Assembly: GCA_946894095.1 (NCBI GenBank)
Contig: OX335641.1
Span: forward strand, 7,334,501-7,398,500
Source: Incurvaria masculella
Taxonomy: Eukaryota; Arthropoda; Insecta; Lepidoptera; Incurvariidae
Length of the DNA: 64,000 bases
Reading direction: 5' to 3'
The notes under the pieces are model-generated. The model made no database searches and was not told where the DNA came from. It saw only the letters and a program-made list of their open reading frames with translations. Below, one piece after another: positions 22,950-34,150 of the stretch (position 1 is the first letter of the stretch; each line of letters starts with the position of its first letter). Position numbers and translations under genes: made by a program.

Positions 22950-25893
22950 ATTCGGGAAAAAATGCGTGTGACCGACAGACACCAGAGCCAGATCATAAGC
23001 CATGCATTCAACAATTATGCAAGGATTACGATATTGTGGCTCTCCAGGAGACCTGGCTTCTACCTCACGATTTGGGCTTTCTCGACAAGATCGACAGGGA
23101 CTTCAGTAGTTGCGGGACATCGGCTGTAGACGTCACGAAAGGGCCATTAATCGGGCGGCCCTACGGTGGAGTAGCTATACTATGGCGGAAGAATATTTTA
23201 TGTGACGTCACGGTTGTTGACTGTGGTGACCCTAGACTAACTGCCATTAGAATGCGTACCCGTGCCAGAGACCTCTTGCTGTTTTCTATATATTTGCCAA
23301 CTGATTGTGCTGACAACCTGCCTGAATTTACCGGTTGCCTGGGCAACCTATGTGCTACGATCGATAATTCTGAAATAGAGTGTGCCCTAATGTTGGGCGA
23401 TTACAACGCACACCCGGGCTCAAGGTTTGGCACAGAACTGATGAGTTTTTGTGCAGAGCAAGACTGGGTATGCTGCGATGCAGTGGATCTAAGCACCAGC
23501 TCCGACACCTTCACATACGTCAGCGAGGCGCATGGCACCTCGCGATGGCTGGATCACATCGTGGCGACTAGAGCCGCTGCGCCCACTGTCGGTCAAGTTT
23601 CAGTGATGTCGGATGTCTTCTGGAGCGACCACTTTCCGTTGCGAATGGAGTGCAACTTAGATATGATCACAGCTAAGGTGTTTGTAAGTGAATCTTTGTG
23701 CAACGTAAGTCAGGTCCGGTGGGGTCAAAGAACCCAATTTCAAAGTGAAAAGTTCCGCGAAATTTGTGATAATTCGTTAAAAAAATTAAAAAACTCTATT
23801 TCACTTGATTGTAATAGTAATAATATTTGTTTTAATGATGAACACAGAAAATGTATTGACTTAACGTATGATGAAATTGTCTCAGCCATCACTCTCGCCT
23901 CCAATTTATCTTACGAGCATGCCGGCACAGGTGGGCGAGGTGGGGGCGGCGGCAGACGTGCTACGTCACCGCCTGTGCCTGGGTGGAACTTGCATGTTCA
24001 GCCCGCGCACCGGCGCGCGCGTCTCATGTACTCGCAGTGGCTTGCGTGTGGTAGGCCCGCGTCTGGGCCGGTGTACAGTGACATGTGTGAATCGCGTAAG
24101 CACTTCAAAAGTAAGTTGAAGTGGGCACAGAATAATGAAGAACAAATCAGAATGGATATACTTGCGAGCCAATTATCCGTTAAGCGTTTTGACAAATTCT
24201 GGAGAGAAACGAAAAAACATGAATACAAACGTAACTTGCCCGTAAGTGTGGGCGGTGTGCAGGAGCCCGTGGGAATAGCTAACTTGTTCAGAACCCATTT
24301 CACTGTCGAGAGTGCCGATGTCTTGTGCGCAAATGATAATCCTAGCAATGTTGTGGCTGCCCCGGTGACCATCCGCTTCTCGGCCGAACAGGTGAAGCAA
24401 GCGGTGCTCGGTATGAAGAGGGGGAAGTCGCCGGGACACGACGGGTTAAGCGTGGAGCATCTGCTGTTCGGAGGTGATAGCCTCTATTTGGCGCTTGCCA
24501 AGTTGTTTAACCAATGCTTGCTCCATACCTACTTACCTGGGGAAATTATGCGAACTATTGTGGTTCCTGTAGTAAAGAATAAAACGGGAGACCTCTCTAC
24601 CCTAAAAAATTACAGACCCATATCTCTCGCAACGGTTATGGCGAAGTTGTTTGAGAGGTTATTACAGCCGATACTGCTGGCGCATATAGACATCGACAGC
24701 TCACAGTTTGGTTTCCGTGCCGGTGCGTCTACTGAAATGGCTATTATGACGCTGAAACAAATTGTTAATCATTACAAAGACAGGAACACTTCGGTTTACG
24801 CATGTTTTCTCGATCTAAGCCGAGCATTTGATACTGTTAATTACAATGTACTATGGAACAAAATGCGTAAATCGAGTATTCCTTCGGAACTTATTGGTCT
24901 CTATAGGCACTGGTACGGAAACCAGACAAATGCAGTGAGATGGGGCTCCTCCATGTCAGAAGTTTTCCAACTAAACTGTGGAGTTAGACAAGGGGGTTTA
25001 ACTTCGCCAGACCTGTTTAATTATTATGTAAACGATCTTATCGTGGAGCTCAGGGGCGCACATGTTGGATGTCACATTGCAGGTGACTGCATGAACAATT
25101 TAAGTTATGCGGATGACATGGTGCTACTGTGCCCCACGATAGGTGGTTTAAGAAAACTGCTGGGCATTTGTGAACAATATGCCAATTCTCACGGACTCAG
25201 GTATAACGCCGCCAAAACGGAGGTGCTGGTTTTCCGCCACGGTAGGGGCCCGGGGACCGTCCCCCCGGTATATCTTTATGGCTGTCCACTGAGCGTTGTT
25301 GATAAGTTCAAGTATCTGGGACATATTGTAACTGAAAAGTTGCATGATGATCTGGATATTGAACGACAGCGACGTTCACTGGCAGTCGTGGGGAATATGT
25401 TGGCGAGACGGTTTGCTCGGTGCTCACACGAAGTCAAAATTCTGTTGTTTAAGACCTACTGCCAGTCACTGTATACATGTCAGTTGTGGGCTAACTACAC
25501 TCAACGAGCGTACAATGCCCTGCGAGTGCAGTACAACAATGTGTTTCGCTATCTGCTTAGACTGCCCAGGTACTGCAGCGCCTCGGGTATGTTCGCAGAG
25601 GCGAGGGTGGACAGTTTTGCTGCTGTTATCCGGAAGCGAGTGGCTGGCTTCCGGCACCGTTTATTCTCAACTGAGAACCAGACTGCAGTTATTGCTATGG
25701 AGGGTGGGGCTGGAAAAATATTCCGATTTTGGTCTCAGCTACATCTTCCATGAAGCGGTGACTGCGGTCGGGTTATTGAAATGTTATTGTTATTGAAGTG
25801 TTTTTTTGTTCTATTGCAAATTTAATATTCTATGTATATGGACTCCTTGTCTGAAATAAAGAATTATTATTATTATTATTATATTATTATTAT
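22950..25893 (+). mobile_element. Non-LTR retrotransposon, nearly complete ORF2
   Basis: Spans the endonuclease-RT frame, a short 3' UTR (25754-25861) and an (ATT)n tail at 25862-25893, which marks the 3' end produced by target-primed reverse transcription. The 5' end is truncated: the frame is open back to a stop at 22940-22942, but the first strand of the endonuclease fold is not visible and no upstream gag-like ORF1 was found. The sequence directly before it matches another repeat (31948-31990), so the insertion boundary is probably near 22950-22985. A target duplication could not be identified by eye. Confidence 0.85.
23036..25753 (+). CDS. LINE ORF2: AP-like endonuclease and reverse transcriptase (905 codons)
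   Basis: The protein nicks target DNA and copies its own RNA onto the cut end. Residues 1-205 form an exonuclease-endonuclease-phosphatase domain with QETW (4-7), GGVAILW (44-50), GDYNAHPG (121-128), LDHI (172-175) and SDHFP (197-201). A linker with a glycine/arginine-rich insert follows (~295-310). The RT lies at about 450-760: YRPISLATVMAKLFE, QFGFRAGAS, CFLDLSRAFDTV (~590), GVRQGGLTSPDLFN, catalytic YADD (691-694), NAAKTEVLVF and YLGHIV. The tail has LRLPRYCSASGMF and RVDSF motifs. The frame is uninterrupted, so the copy is young. Position 23036 is GTG; no ATG suits the domain and the true N-terminus (~10-30 residues) is missing by 5' truncation. Clade: Jockey/CR1/L2/Rex-type group, not resolved. 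No RNase H is seen. Confidence 0.93.
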   Translation: MALQETWLLPHDLGFLDKIDRDFSSCGTSAVDVTKGPLIGRPYGGVAILWRKNILCDVTVVDCGDPRLTAIRMRTRARDLLLFSIYLPTDCADNLPEFTGCLGNLCATIDNSEIECALMLGDYNAHPGSRFGTELMSFCAEQDWVCCDAVDLSTSSDTFTYVSEAHGTSRWLDHIVATRAAAPTVGQVSVMSDVFWSDHFPLRMECNLDMITAKVFVSESLCNVSQVRWGQRTQFQSEKFREICDNSLKKLKNSISLDCNSNNICFNDEHRKCIDLTYDEIVSAITLASNLSYEHAGTGGRGGGGGRRATSPPVPGWNLHVQPAHRRARLMYSQWLACGRPASGPVYSDMCESRKHFKSKLKWAQNNEEQIRMDILASQLSVKRFDKFWRETKKHEYKRNLPVSVGGVQEPVGIANLFRTHFTVESADVLCANDNPSNVVAAPVTIRFSAEQVKQAVLGMKRGKSPGHDGLSVEHLLFGGDSLYLALAKLFNQCLLHTYLPGEIMRTIVVPVVKNKTGDLSTLKNYRPISLATVMAKLFERLLQPILLAHIDIDSSQFGFRAGASTEMAIMTLKQIVNHYKDRNTSVYACFLDLSRAFDTVNYNVLWNKMRKSSIPSELIGLYRHWYGNQTNAVRWGSSMSEVFQLNCGVRQGGLTSPDLFNYYVNDLIVELRGAHVGCHIAGDCMNNLSYADDMVLLCPTIGGLRKLLGICEQYANSHGLRYNAAKTEVLVFRHGRGPGTVPPVYLYGCPLSVVDKFKYLGHIVTEKLHDDLDIERQRRSLAVVGNMLARRFARCSHEVKILLFKTYCQSLYTCQLWANYTQRAYNALRVQYNNVFRYLLRLPRYCSASGMFAEARVDSFAAVIRKRVAGFRHRLFSTENQTAVIAMEGGAGKIFRFWSQLHLP

Positions 25894-28409
25894 AAGGGTC
25901 CCTTTTTTAATATTTTGCGATGGGACCCTGAAAACGGATGTATTTTCTACAATGCTGCTAATGGTAAGTTACTGACAGGTGTCAGGGTCAAATTGTATTT
26001 GACACAGATAAGCTACAACATAATCCACGCCTATACATATCTATATCGCAGCCATATATCGAGTGTACAGTATTGCAGTAAATACTAATTAATCAAAGTG
26101 TACCTGAACTTTTTATTTAATACCCTTTATAATGTGATGGCCAAGATCGCATAGGGCGGGTTCGGTCGTCCATGTATCGTCCAACTTCCATTTTAACAGT
26201 GAAGTATTTAATCCCAAAAAACAATTATATTAAAAAAAAAAAAAATTGGTAAGATCTTAAGACTTAAAGCAAAAAAGTGCTAATTTTAAATTGAGACTTT
26301 TTGCACATTTTCTTATGAATACCTAAAATAATTTAAAGATTATGAGAGGGGTGACCAGGTTCAATAAGAGAAGGAATAAAACGAATATTTATCCGATGAT
26401 CAATAATTGTTTTATTCCTTCTTTAATGCGGATAGAGCCGCAGGCATCTACCACTACACCAGAAGGGTGTTTTCATTTTGAACACTGTTATCGACACAGG
26501 GCTATCTCTTTCATCGTACAGTATGTGGAAGGTTCTATTTACATGTGACAAAAAAGTGAGCCCCGAGAACGGATTCACTTTGAATCTTGCCGTTAGAAAG
26601 ATCCGGTTGGTGACAACGAAATGTCGTATGGCTAGTTCAAACATCGTACAATAGCGTCGCGGCTCACTTCCATCTACGGACTTGGGCGCGACGAAGCGCT
26701 GCAAAATAATATTTTTCGGGTAAGATCGGATAAGCTTGTTTGGACAGGCCAACCATATAATAAACGTGAGCCGATGGTGCGGAGGATACAATATGGGAAT
26801 GACAGCGGAGTTTGGATAACAACGCACTGACGATTAATTGGATAGTCTCTCTAATACAATTCATTAGTCACGGCACTGAATGGATTGGCAGCGGTGGTAT
26901 TTTTAGCGTTTCGTTCTTCAAAAGAAAAAAAATGAACCCTTACATGATAACTTCGTCTGTCAATACCTTTTTCTCGGAAACGCGCGTGTGAAGGTATTAA
27001 AGTAAGTAAAGTAAATACTCAATGTTTATGCATGGACAAATAATCGCTGTACGCGTACGTCGCTTTTCCCAAAGAATGTGATGTGTATGTATGTGTAATT
27101 AACTGGGAAGCAAGGTCACATTAATTAAAGAAAGATCCCTGTAAATAGACCCACTTTATGAATTTACTGCAAGGCTGGATCCGAACCAACAAAACATACC
27201 AACTGACCCCCGAACGTATGGAGGTCAATGAAATTCTCCATGGAAGTCTTTGCGATTTTATTACAACAAGTACCTAGCTTCCAGAGGCGCTACTATCCAA
27301 ACGCCATTAGAGAAAGAACAAACCGGCAAGCAAATGGCAAATCACTGAAGCGTTAGAGAGCATTGTATTAAAAATACCTGCGTTAACAAATACCAAAATC
27401 GACATGACATTTATTTTATTTGAGTAATTTGCAGTGAAATACTTTTTTTTATTTTTCAGGTGCGGATTGAGGGGTCACACAAGGGTTCTAGTTATTTGTC
27501 GGTGCCTATATTGAGTTGCTATATTGCATTTTTATGATTGTTTTTTAAAAGATGTGTTAGTACCTAAATTTACAAATATTATATTATTCTATGTTTTGTC
27601 CTATTACTGATTTCAGGTTTAAAAGTATTGGATTCATGCTCCTTTCATTAATTATTAGTAAAAAATGTTTACGATCATAATGTAATATTTATACGCTAGC
27701 TTGCACGACCGGCTTATCATAAGATAGATTATTTTCCAAAGCAAATTACGTAACTGATTGCATTAACAAAATTGTTATAGATGCTCTTACGTCGTGCTTA
27801 AGTGCTGTGCTGTGCTGGTGGAAACAAGACTGAAAAGGTGGGCACAGTAAATAAGATTCAGAGTTGCCTAGCCGAACCGTTGAATGCAGGGAACATATAT
27901 ATTTTTATAACTTTACGCTCTCAGATCAAAATCAATATCATCAAGATAGATAAACAATAAAGATACCATCATTATTCATTTTATTTATTTTGCTTATAGC
28001 TACTAACAGAAATGTTTGACAAATGAGTTACTCTAGTCAAGTGAAGCAGACTACATTCACGCTCGACAGCACAATTCAGGAAAATTCTACCTTTGACTGA
28101 TTGAGTGCACTTGCAATGCAGTTGAATGTTGCGCAGTCAGGATGCATACAGGTAGCATCAAAAGCATTAATGGACAATAAACTATGGCTGAAGTTCGACT
28201 AGTCTATTGGAAGCAATGTTATTAGGATTATAATAATCTCGTGATAATGCGGTCAGCATAGAATATGATATCTTTATGAAGAGGATTAGAATCGACGAAC
28301 AAGGGCTTGGCAGAACCGGTGTCACCTTTAAATTAAAAAATAATAATAAATAATAATTATTGAGTTAATTTACCTCACCTATGATATTTATAAATGCTTA
28401 TGAACTACA
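25894..28409. other. 2.5-kb unassigned stretch
   Basis: No gene recognised. The 134-codon minus frame at 26423-26827 and overlapping frames show no family motif. A hairpin with 15-bp arms (GAAGGAATAAAAC and complement) lies at about 26371-26424. Confidence 0.35.
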
Positions 28410-29304
28410 TCACTACATAGTATAAAACAAAGTCGCTTTCTCTGTCCCTATATCCCCATGTTCGCTTAAATCTTTAAAACTACGCAACGGATTTTGATGC
28501 GGTTTTTTTTAATAGATAGAGTGATTAAAGAGGAAGGTTTATATGTATAATAACATCCATTAAATAGTGGAGAATTACTGTTATTTTTGAGGTTTCCAAT
28601 GTGATGTCATAAAAAAAGACGTGTGGCACTCGGGGACTGCCGCGGTAAAGCTATTGCATAGCATTTTGTATCAAGTTATGCCGGCCCGCCCCCGCCGCCG
28701 CTCCCGCCGCCGCCCCCGGCCCCGCTCCCCCTGGTGTGAAGTAGCGCTACCGGCAGTGCGATTACGCAAAATTTGAGGATGGTGCCGCGGTACGTGTAGG
28801 TGCGCCCCCGTCATTTCTAAACGCGATTACGAAGCCGTTTTTCATCCACCTAAATCCAGCACGGACCAATCTGTGTCGACAATAGGTCAACTTTTGAGGT
28901 ACTTGACTAGACGAGCAGACGAAATAGGCGTTTACCTCCCCGCATTTGACAGTTCTTTGCCGTTTCGTAATACCGATTCGACGCGAAATGTATGGAGTTG
29001 ACCTAATTGCTGCGGGTAGCGCTGATTGCCGCACCATTTGTGAATGCATCGATTTCGTAATCGCAAAAGCTGTCATATTTCTGTAAGTACAGCAACCTAC
29101 ACCCAATTTTGTGCTTCGTAATTGCACTGCGGCACACACCTCCGTGCCCGTCGGAGTGGGGAGCGTGAGGTTTTTTTTCGTTACGGAATTTCTGGATTCG
29201 GTCCCCGCGCTCAAGGCCCTCGATAGAAGCTATGCAATAGCTTAAAAAAATCATTTTTCCGCTTACATTGCAAACGCAGGCTGAACCCTACGAGATTTGT
29301 CAAA
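28410..29304 (+). mobile_element. Helitron-like element, copy 1 (5' part), interrupted
   Basis: Starts TCACTACATAGTATAAAAC after an A, the same 5' end as copy 2 at 29305. After ~205 bp shared with copy 2, the sequence departs at about 28615 into ~640 bp of GC-rich material (CCGCCGCCC runs at 28680-28735), then rejoins the shared block CCGCTTACATTGCAAACGC at about 29262. The departing segment has inner inverted ends AAGCTATTGCATAGC and GCTATGCAATAGCTT. Its 3' end is lost or displaced by copy 2, which begins right after. The minus-strand frames of 150 and 83 codons here show no domain. Confidence 0.5.
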
Positions 29305-29939
29305 TCACTACATAGTATAAAACAAAGTCGCTTTCTCTGTCCCTATATCCCCATGTATGCTTAAATCTTTAAAACTAAGCAACGGATTTTGATGCGGTTT
29401 TTTTTAATAGATAGAGTGATTGAAGAGGAAGGCTTATATGTATAATAACATGCTTTAAATAGTGGAGAAGTACTGTTATTTTTAAGGTTTCCAATGTGAT
29501 GTCGTAAAAAAATATATTTTTCCGCTTACATTGCAAACGCAGGCTGAACCCTACGAGATTTATCAAAATAATGTACTAAGTATTGTACACATTGAAAAGG
29601 TCTACAGTAAACTCCGCGATGGTATATTTCTATCTCTTATGGATATCCCACAATAACATTTTATTGTCATTTACTTTTTACGACAAATTATGGCTAATTT
29701 TCGAAGCGATTTTAACCAATACAGCATTAATCCTTATCCAATTAAATATCTTAATACATTGTTGATTTAATATAGATCTATATGGCCCATTACAGCATAT
29801 GATTTAAATAAATATTTTCGAAGATATTACAGATTTAAAAATTGCGGGACGTAGCGTTTGCGGCGGTACCGGCCGGACGGGGCGGCGGGAGCCATTCAGA
29901 TATATTTCATACCCGTGCGAAGCCGGAGCGGGCCGCTAG
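29305..29939 (+). mobile_element. Non-autonomous Helitron-like element, copy 2 (635 bp)
   Basis: 5' end TCACTACATAGT, 3' end GGGCCGCTAG, inserted between A (29304) and T (29940) without a target duplication. TC...CTAG ends at an AT site are the defining Helitron signature. A GC-rich segment with a weak stem (CCCG...CGGG) precedes CTAG. No replicase/helicase is encoded, so movement would need a Helitron protein from elsewhere. The first ~200 bp are nearly identical to copy 1. Confidence 0.65.
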
Positions 29940-30004
29940 TATTATATAAAATAATAAATAAATCTATTTACATGTTGTTAGGAGTGTACATAGCAAATAG
30001 TGTA

Positions 30005-30275
30005 GGTAATACTACAAATACTGTAGGTCCCCTTCCCCTACTACGTGGTAGGGTTTAAGCCCGCCCGGGTTGGTACCATCGCATTGAATGAAAAGATGGT
30101 CAAAGCGGCAATGAAAAATTGTTCGTGTTTTCCATACAGTTCAATGTAGCCCTGCTCATAAATGGAAGGTCCTGGTATTGCACTTAATTTCTTCGGGAAT
30201 GTGGTGTATTGGGCTAATATCATAACGGTAGTTGTGCGGTTTTAGCCATCCATGTCAGGTCGCATAAAAAAAAGT
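30005..30275 (+). repeat. SINE body and tail
   Basis: Well-preserved copy of the family body: GTAGGTCCCCTTCCCCTAC, GGTTTAAGCCCGCCCGGG, TTGGTACCATCGCATTGAAT, AAGGTCCTGGTATTGCAC and CATAACGGTAGTTGTG, ending GGTCGCATAAAAAAAA. The tRNA-like head is absent. Confidence 0.6.
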
Positions 30276-31239
30276 ACAATACTAATAGTTTTCATTGTTA
30301 AGGCGTCAATATAGATCATTAAAGTAAATTTATTGATGTAATGATCGCGATTTATTATTAAAAATCATAAATAAACAACCTATCTGTATTCAAATTCAAA
30401 CGTAAGACCTTGCGGCGAACCTAGTTAGTATTGATACTTACGAGCTAGTTACTTCCTAACTAAATTGCTAGAACATCAAATTTAGTATTGCTAAATAATA
30501 ATAATAATAATAATTCTTTATTTTACCAAAAATGCATTTCACATACAGTTTGATTCATAACCCCCACACTAGGATTCCCTGTGTTGTGGGGGATATTTTC
30601 CTTTAGTTTACCATATCAACATTTTCAGAACAAAGTATAAATATGAAAAAGAGCTAAATAATTAACATGAAATATAAAAAAAAGAAAATGCTATAATATG
30701 TAAAACAATAGAGTTAGTCAAGGGATAATGCGGTACATATGTGTAGGTAATGTGTACATATTAATGAAAGAAATGGTTTCGTATGTTGGATTAGGTTGTG
30801 TATTTATTTGAGTATTGTAAGGATATTTTCAGTTGCTGTATAATCCAATGTCATGAGCCAATCGTTCAAAACTTTTTTGCATTCATACCTTGTATAACCC
30901 AAAATGTTCAGGGCCTTATTGATCTCCGTGTACACAATGCATCTCTGTGTCTGAGGAAGTTATGTCTCTCATGTTTAAGTTTTCATACCACTTATCCGAT
31001 TTCGATTCTAATTGTACCGAAGTATGCCTTGATATTTCCCACAACTTTGACACTAATTAGCATCACGCGAAATTGCCACAGAGGTGACCAGTGGGATATA
31101 GTGCTTATTACTTGAATATCAATTACCCGATTAACCCTTGATTTCACCACATCCAGCTACCTGAAATCCGATAGTTAACTTTCGGTTACATTGCATTTTT
31201 GTATGGTGTAACCGAAAGATAACTTTGGGATTTTTGTAA
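30276..31239. other. Unassigned AT-rich sequence
   Basis: No recognised gene. An AAT-type microsatellite lies at 30496-30513. The 105-codon frame at 30798-31115 has no family motif. Confidence 0.35.
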
Positions 31240-31740
31240 CTGGAGGTGGTGGAACCGGGCGTAAGACGCGGTTTGTGTCTATGTTTATGCTGATTCTACT
31301 TAAAACTTATAGGCTACATAATATAAAGCTTAAATACCAGAGGGGTGAGTAGTAAGTGTTAAATTCTTATAACTTTCGAACCACTCACCCGAGTTTTATG
31401 CGTATTGTATCAACGTATAGCATATCTGGGCGCAGTCAGGCTCCGGATTGGTTACCGTTTTCGGTGTTGAGGCTGGCTGTGGTTTGGATTCCACGTAAAA
31501 CATTAGTTCCCCATCGTTACTTTCTTACTAGGTGGTAGGGTTATTCCCGTCTGTGTTGATTTTCTATCTATTTCGATGTAGCAGTGCCAGTGCAGGAAGG
31601 TCCTGGCGGCACATGCTTTTAAAATGTTTTGGAGTTTTGGACACATTGTCCTGGACCAGACTTTCAATACTGGAAATGATTCAGCCCGACATCAGTCCAA
31701 AACGACATTGACCCGAGCAGAGCCGGGTACCTCAGCTAAT
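31240..31740 (-). repeat. LINE/RTE-like repeat, inverted relative of 3768-4602
   Basis: Shares, in reverse complement, the blocks for GGTACCCGGCTCTGCTCGGG, TGGTCCAGGACAATGTGT, CCACAGCCAGCCTCAACACC and the ACTCACCCCTCTGGTA region. A SINE-like module (GGAAGGTCCTGG, GGTGGTAGGGTT) is embedded near 31530-31615. Confidence 0.45.
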
Positions 31741-31999
31741 TATTGAACATAATATATGTTGCAAGGAATTGCTACTAATTATATTGTGTGAAAACAAAGA
31801 ATTATAAAGATGGCTGGTTTCTAATTTCATTTGGTAATTTTTATCGTTAAACCAATTCTGAGAAGGCTAATTTATTTCAAAATTTTCTAACAATGCGTGC
31901 AAAATTTAAACCTGCCTGATGATTTATCGAACTGATTATATGTAGATACACTAGTGGCTCTCTGAGTTGTAGACTTCGCGAGTCTGTCTTTGCATCTCG

Positions 32000-32394
32000 T
32001 AAGGTGGCCATACATGACTAATTCATTCGCGGGCACGGGACAAAATCGTGCTCTTGCGCTCTGGGACCTCCTTTGTTTCAAAGAAAATGACAGGCTCTGT
32101 GATGAGAAGGGTACAACATGTCCACAAAGTAAATAATGCGCATAGTGTTTAATTTGGTATGATTTACGAAATATTTTATTACAAAACGACATTATTGTAT
32201 AAGATGCGCAAATATTTCGAACTTTAGGACCTTGTAACTTTGAAATCAGACATAATTTTACAATACCAATGGTCATGAAACAGCTAATTCGAATGAATAA
32301 AGCTGTTTACAGTAAAATTTTGGATCTCTAACAAGAAATATGCGCATGATCTTTTTTCCACGTTTGGGGAGTTATGTGGGAAGGCCCACCTTAA
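32000..32394 (+). mobile_element. TTAA-flanked MITE, family 1, copy 2 (diverged)
   Basis: Starts GTAAGGTGGCCA and ends GGCCCACCTTAA, with internal blocks CTCATTCGCGGGCACGG-like, GCTCTGGGACCT and CAACATGTCCACAAA matching the other copies. The 5' TTAA is mutated to GTAA. Its 3' TTAA (32391-32394) is shared with the next element. Confidence 0.7.
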
Positions 32395-33178
32395 GGTGAC
32401 ATAAGACCCTAGAACGACGGTATCCGATCGTGTTGTGCGTTCGTTTTGTGTTTTCTTAAAAAGCAGTTTTCTGCAAAGAAGGTTATCGGAAAAAGTTAAC
32501 ATTGAACTTTTTTATGATTAAGACTAGTAAAAGTTGGGCATTGCCATTCAAAATCAAGCCTTAAATTGATTAAATTGATTATCTAGTGTCTTGCTTGGAA
32601 ATATATTTAATTTTGGCTAAAAACTGATTACTATTATTTAAAACATAAGCGATTATGATTGATTATCTAGTGTCTTGCTTGGAAATATATTTAATTTTGG
32701 CTAAAAACTGATTACTATTATTTAAAACATAAGCGATTATGATTGATTATCTAGTGTCTTGCTTGGAAATATATTTAATTTTGGCTAAAAACTGATTACT
32801 ATTATTTAAAACATAAGCGATTATGAGCAAATCAAGGACGAATTCCCCTAAAATCGCTCATATTTTTGTTAATTATAATTCATATAAAGCCAGAATTAAA
32901 AATGTTTTCAAGCGCGACACTAGAAGATCAATTTGTAAATATAATAAAATTAAAATAATATACCCTTACCTCTTATGTTACAGGAGTTATCGCGTTTAAA
33001 AAAAAATCACACCAGTTTAAGGCTTGAATTTCCGTGGCAAGGACCAACTTTTATTAATCTAAATCATAATCATGTCAAGTTTTTACGATAATCATGTTTG
33101 TTAATAAATGCCTAGAACTAAAAATATGAAACGATAACTTATCAGATACGGTCGTTCTAGGATCATATGCCGCCTTAA
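32391..33178. mobile_element. TTAA-flanked foldback MITE, family 2, copy 1
   Basis: Bounded by TTAA at 32391-32394 and 33175-33178. The ends (AAGACCCTAGAACGACGG and complement CGTCGTTCTAG-like) match the 705-bp copy at 58600-59304. The central part carries the 84-bp tandem array (32578-32826). No protein. Confidence 0.75.
32578..32826. repeat. 84-bp tandem array, about three copies
   Basis: The phrase ATCTAGTGTCTTGCTTGG recurs at 32581, 32665 and 32749. Units are identical by eye apart from the edges, so the expansion is recent. The unit equals the central part of family-2 MITEs, which is present once at 58866-59010. Confidence 0.9.
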
Positions 33179-34054
33179 GGGGGTGTTAGCATTCAGTTTC
33201 ATAATGGCGTAAGTAAAACATTTAATTTTATTAAAAAATAAGTACAACGAATTTCTATAATCAAAACAGTAAATTGTTTAAAATACCGCTAAACAATCAA
33301 TCTAACTTTCATATTTTTTCAATTTCAAAATCAGTTTTAGTTCTTTTAATATATTTAAAAATAATAAAATGTGCGTTCACTTACAATCCCCCTTAATATA
33401 AGCCTGTTTTCTCTTTGGTTCATTATTTAAGGAAACATGGAGACAAGAAGAGGAAGATGCACTGTTCTGTTGCATTGTGTGACATTGTTCAAAAACATTA
33501 ATCGCAAACATGAATATTAGAGCAAACAGCATGCATGTGAGCGGAATCACTCACTCTGTTAACTGGAGAGCGGGGCAGGAGTAGAGCGGCATCTGAGCGG
33601 GACCTCTCACTTTGTTAACTCGAGAGTGAGGAATCGCGCCGCTGCTGGGGGGGGGGGGGGGGCAGCGGCGCAGGGGGGTGGAGGGGAAGGGCTGGCTAAT
33701 GCTGTTAAGATTGCCTACCTTCCGCCGCAACTAGCGTCGGGAAAACAGCGAGGGCCTACCTTCCCGCGGGAATAGACGAGGCAATCAGCAACGGATCCAC
33801 TTAACTCGTAAAACTGCCTTCCGCGTCGCACCAGCTGATATTTTACCATTTATGGAAATAAAACCGTTTATAGAACGCAATTATGATGTTTTTTTTGTCC
33901 AGTACTACGGACTTCGCTAAGAACTAAACATTAAGTGAACAGTATTCAACCATGTGTGGGTTCTGGCAAGTAAATAGAATACAATCGTGCCCACTGCATT
34001 TCTTCCCGTGCCATGCCTAAGGGATTTATTGTTCATGTTCGGATTCCAAGTTAA
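33179..34054. other. Unassigned sequence with a 16-G run
   Basis: Two related blocks around TGTTAACT (33556-33568 and 33613-33632) precede a run of 16 G at 33647-33662. No gene seen. Confidence 0.4.
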
Positions 34055-34059
34055 ACTAC

Positions 34060-34145
34060 AGGTCTCTTTAATTGCTAGGTGCAGTGAGGTTAATCCACAC
34101 TCCCGAAGGAATTAGGTGCCATGCCAGGACCTTCCCTTTATGAGC
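34060..34145 (-). repeat. SINE tail fragment
   Basis: Contains CCCGAAGGAATTAGGTGCCA and CCAGGACCTTCCCTTTATGA, the 3' half of the SINE family. Confidence 0.5.
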
Positions 34146-34150
34146 ACATA

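Noticed and set aside
26423..26827. 134-codon minus-strand gene
   Set aside because: No signal peptide, domain or repeat support; overlapping open frames on both strands suggest chance.
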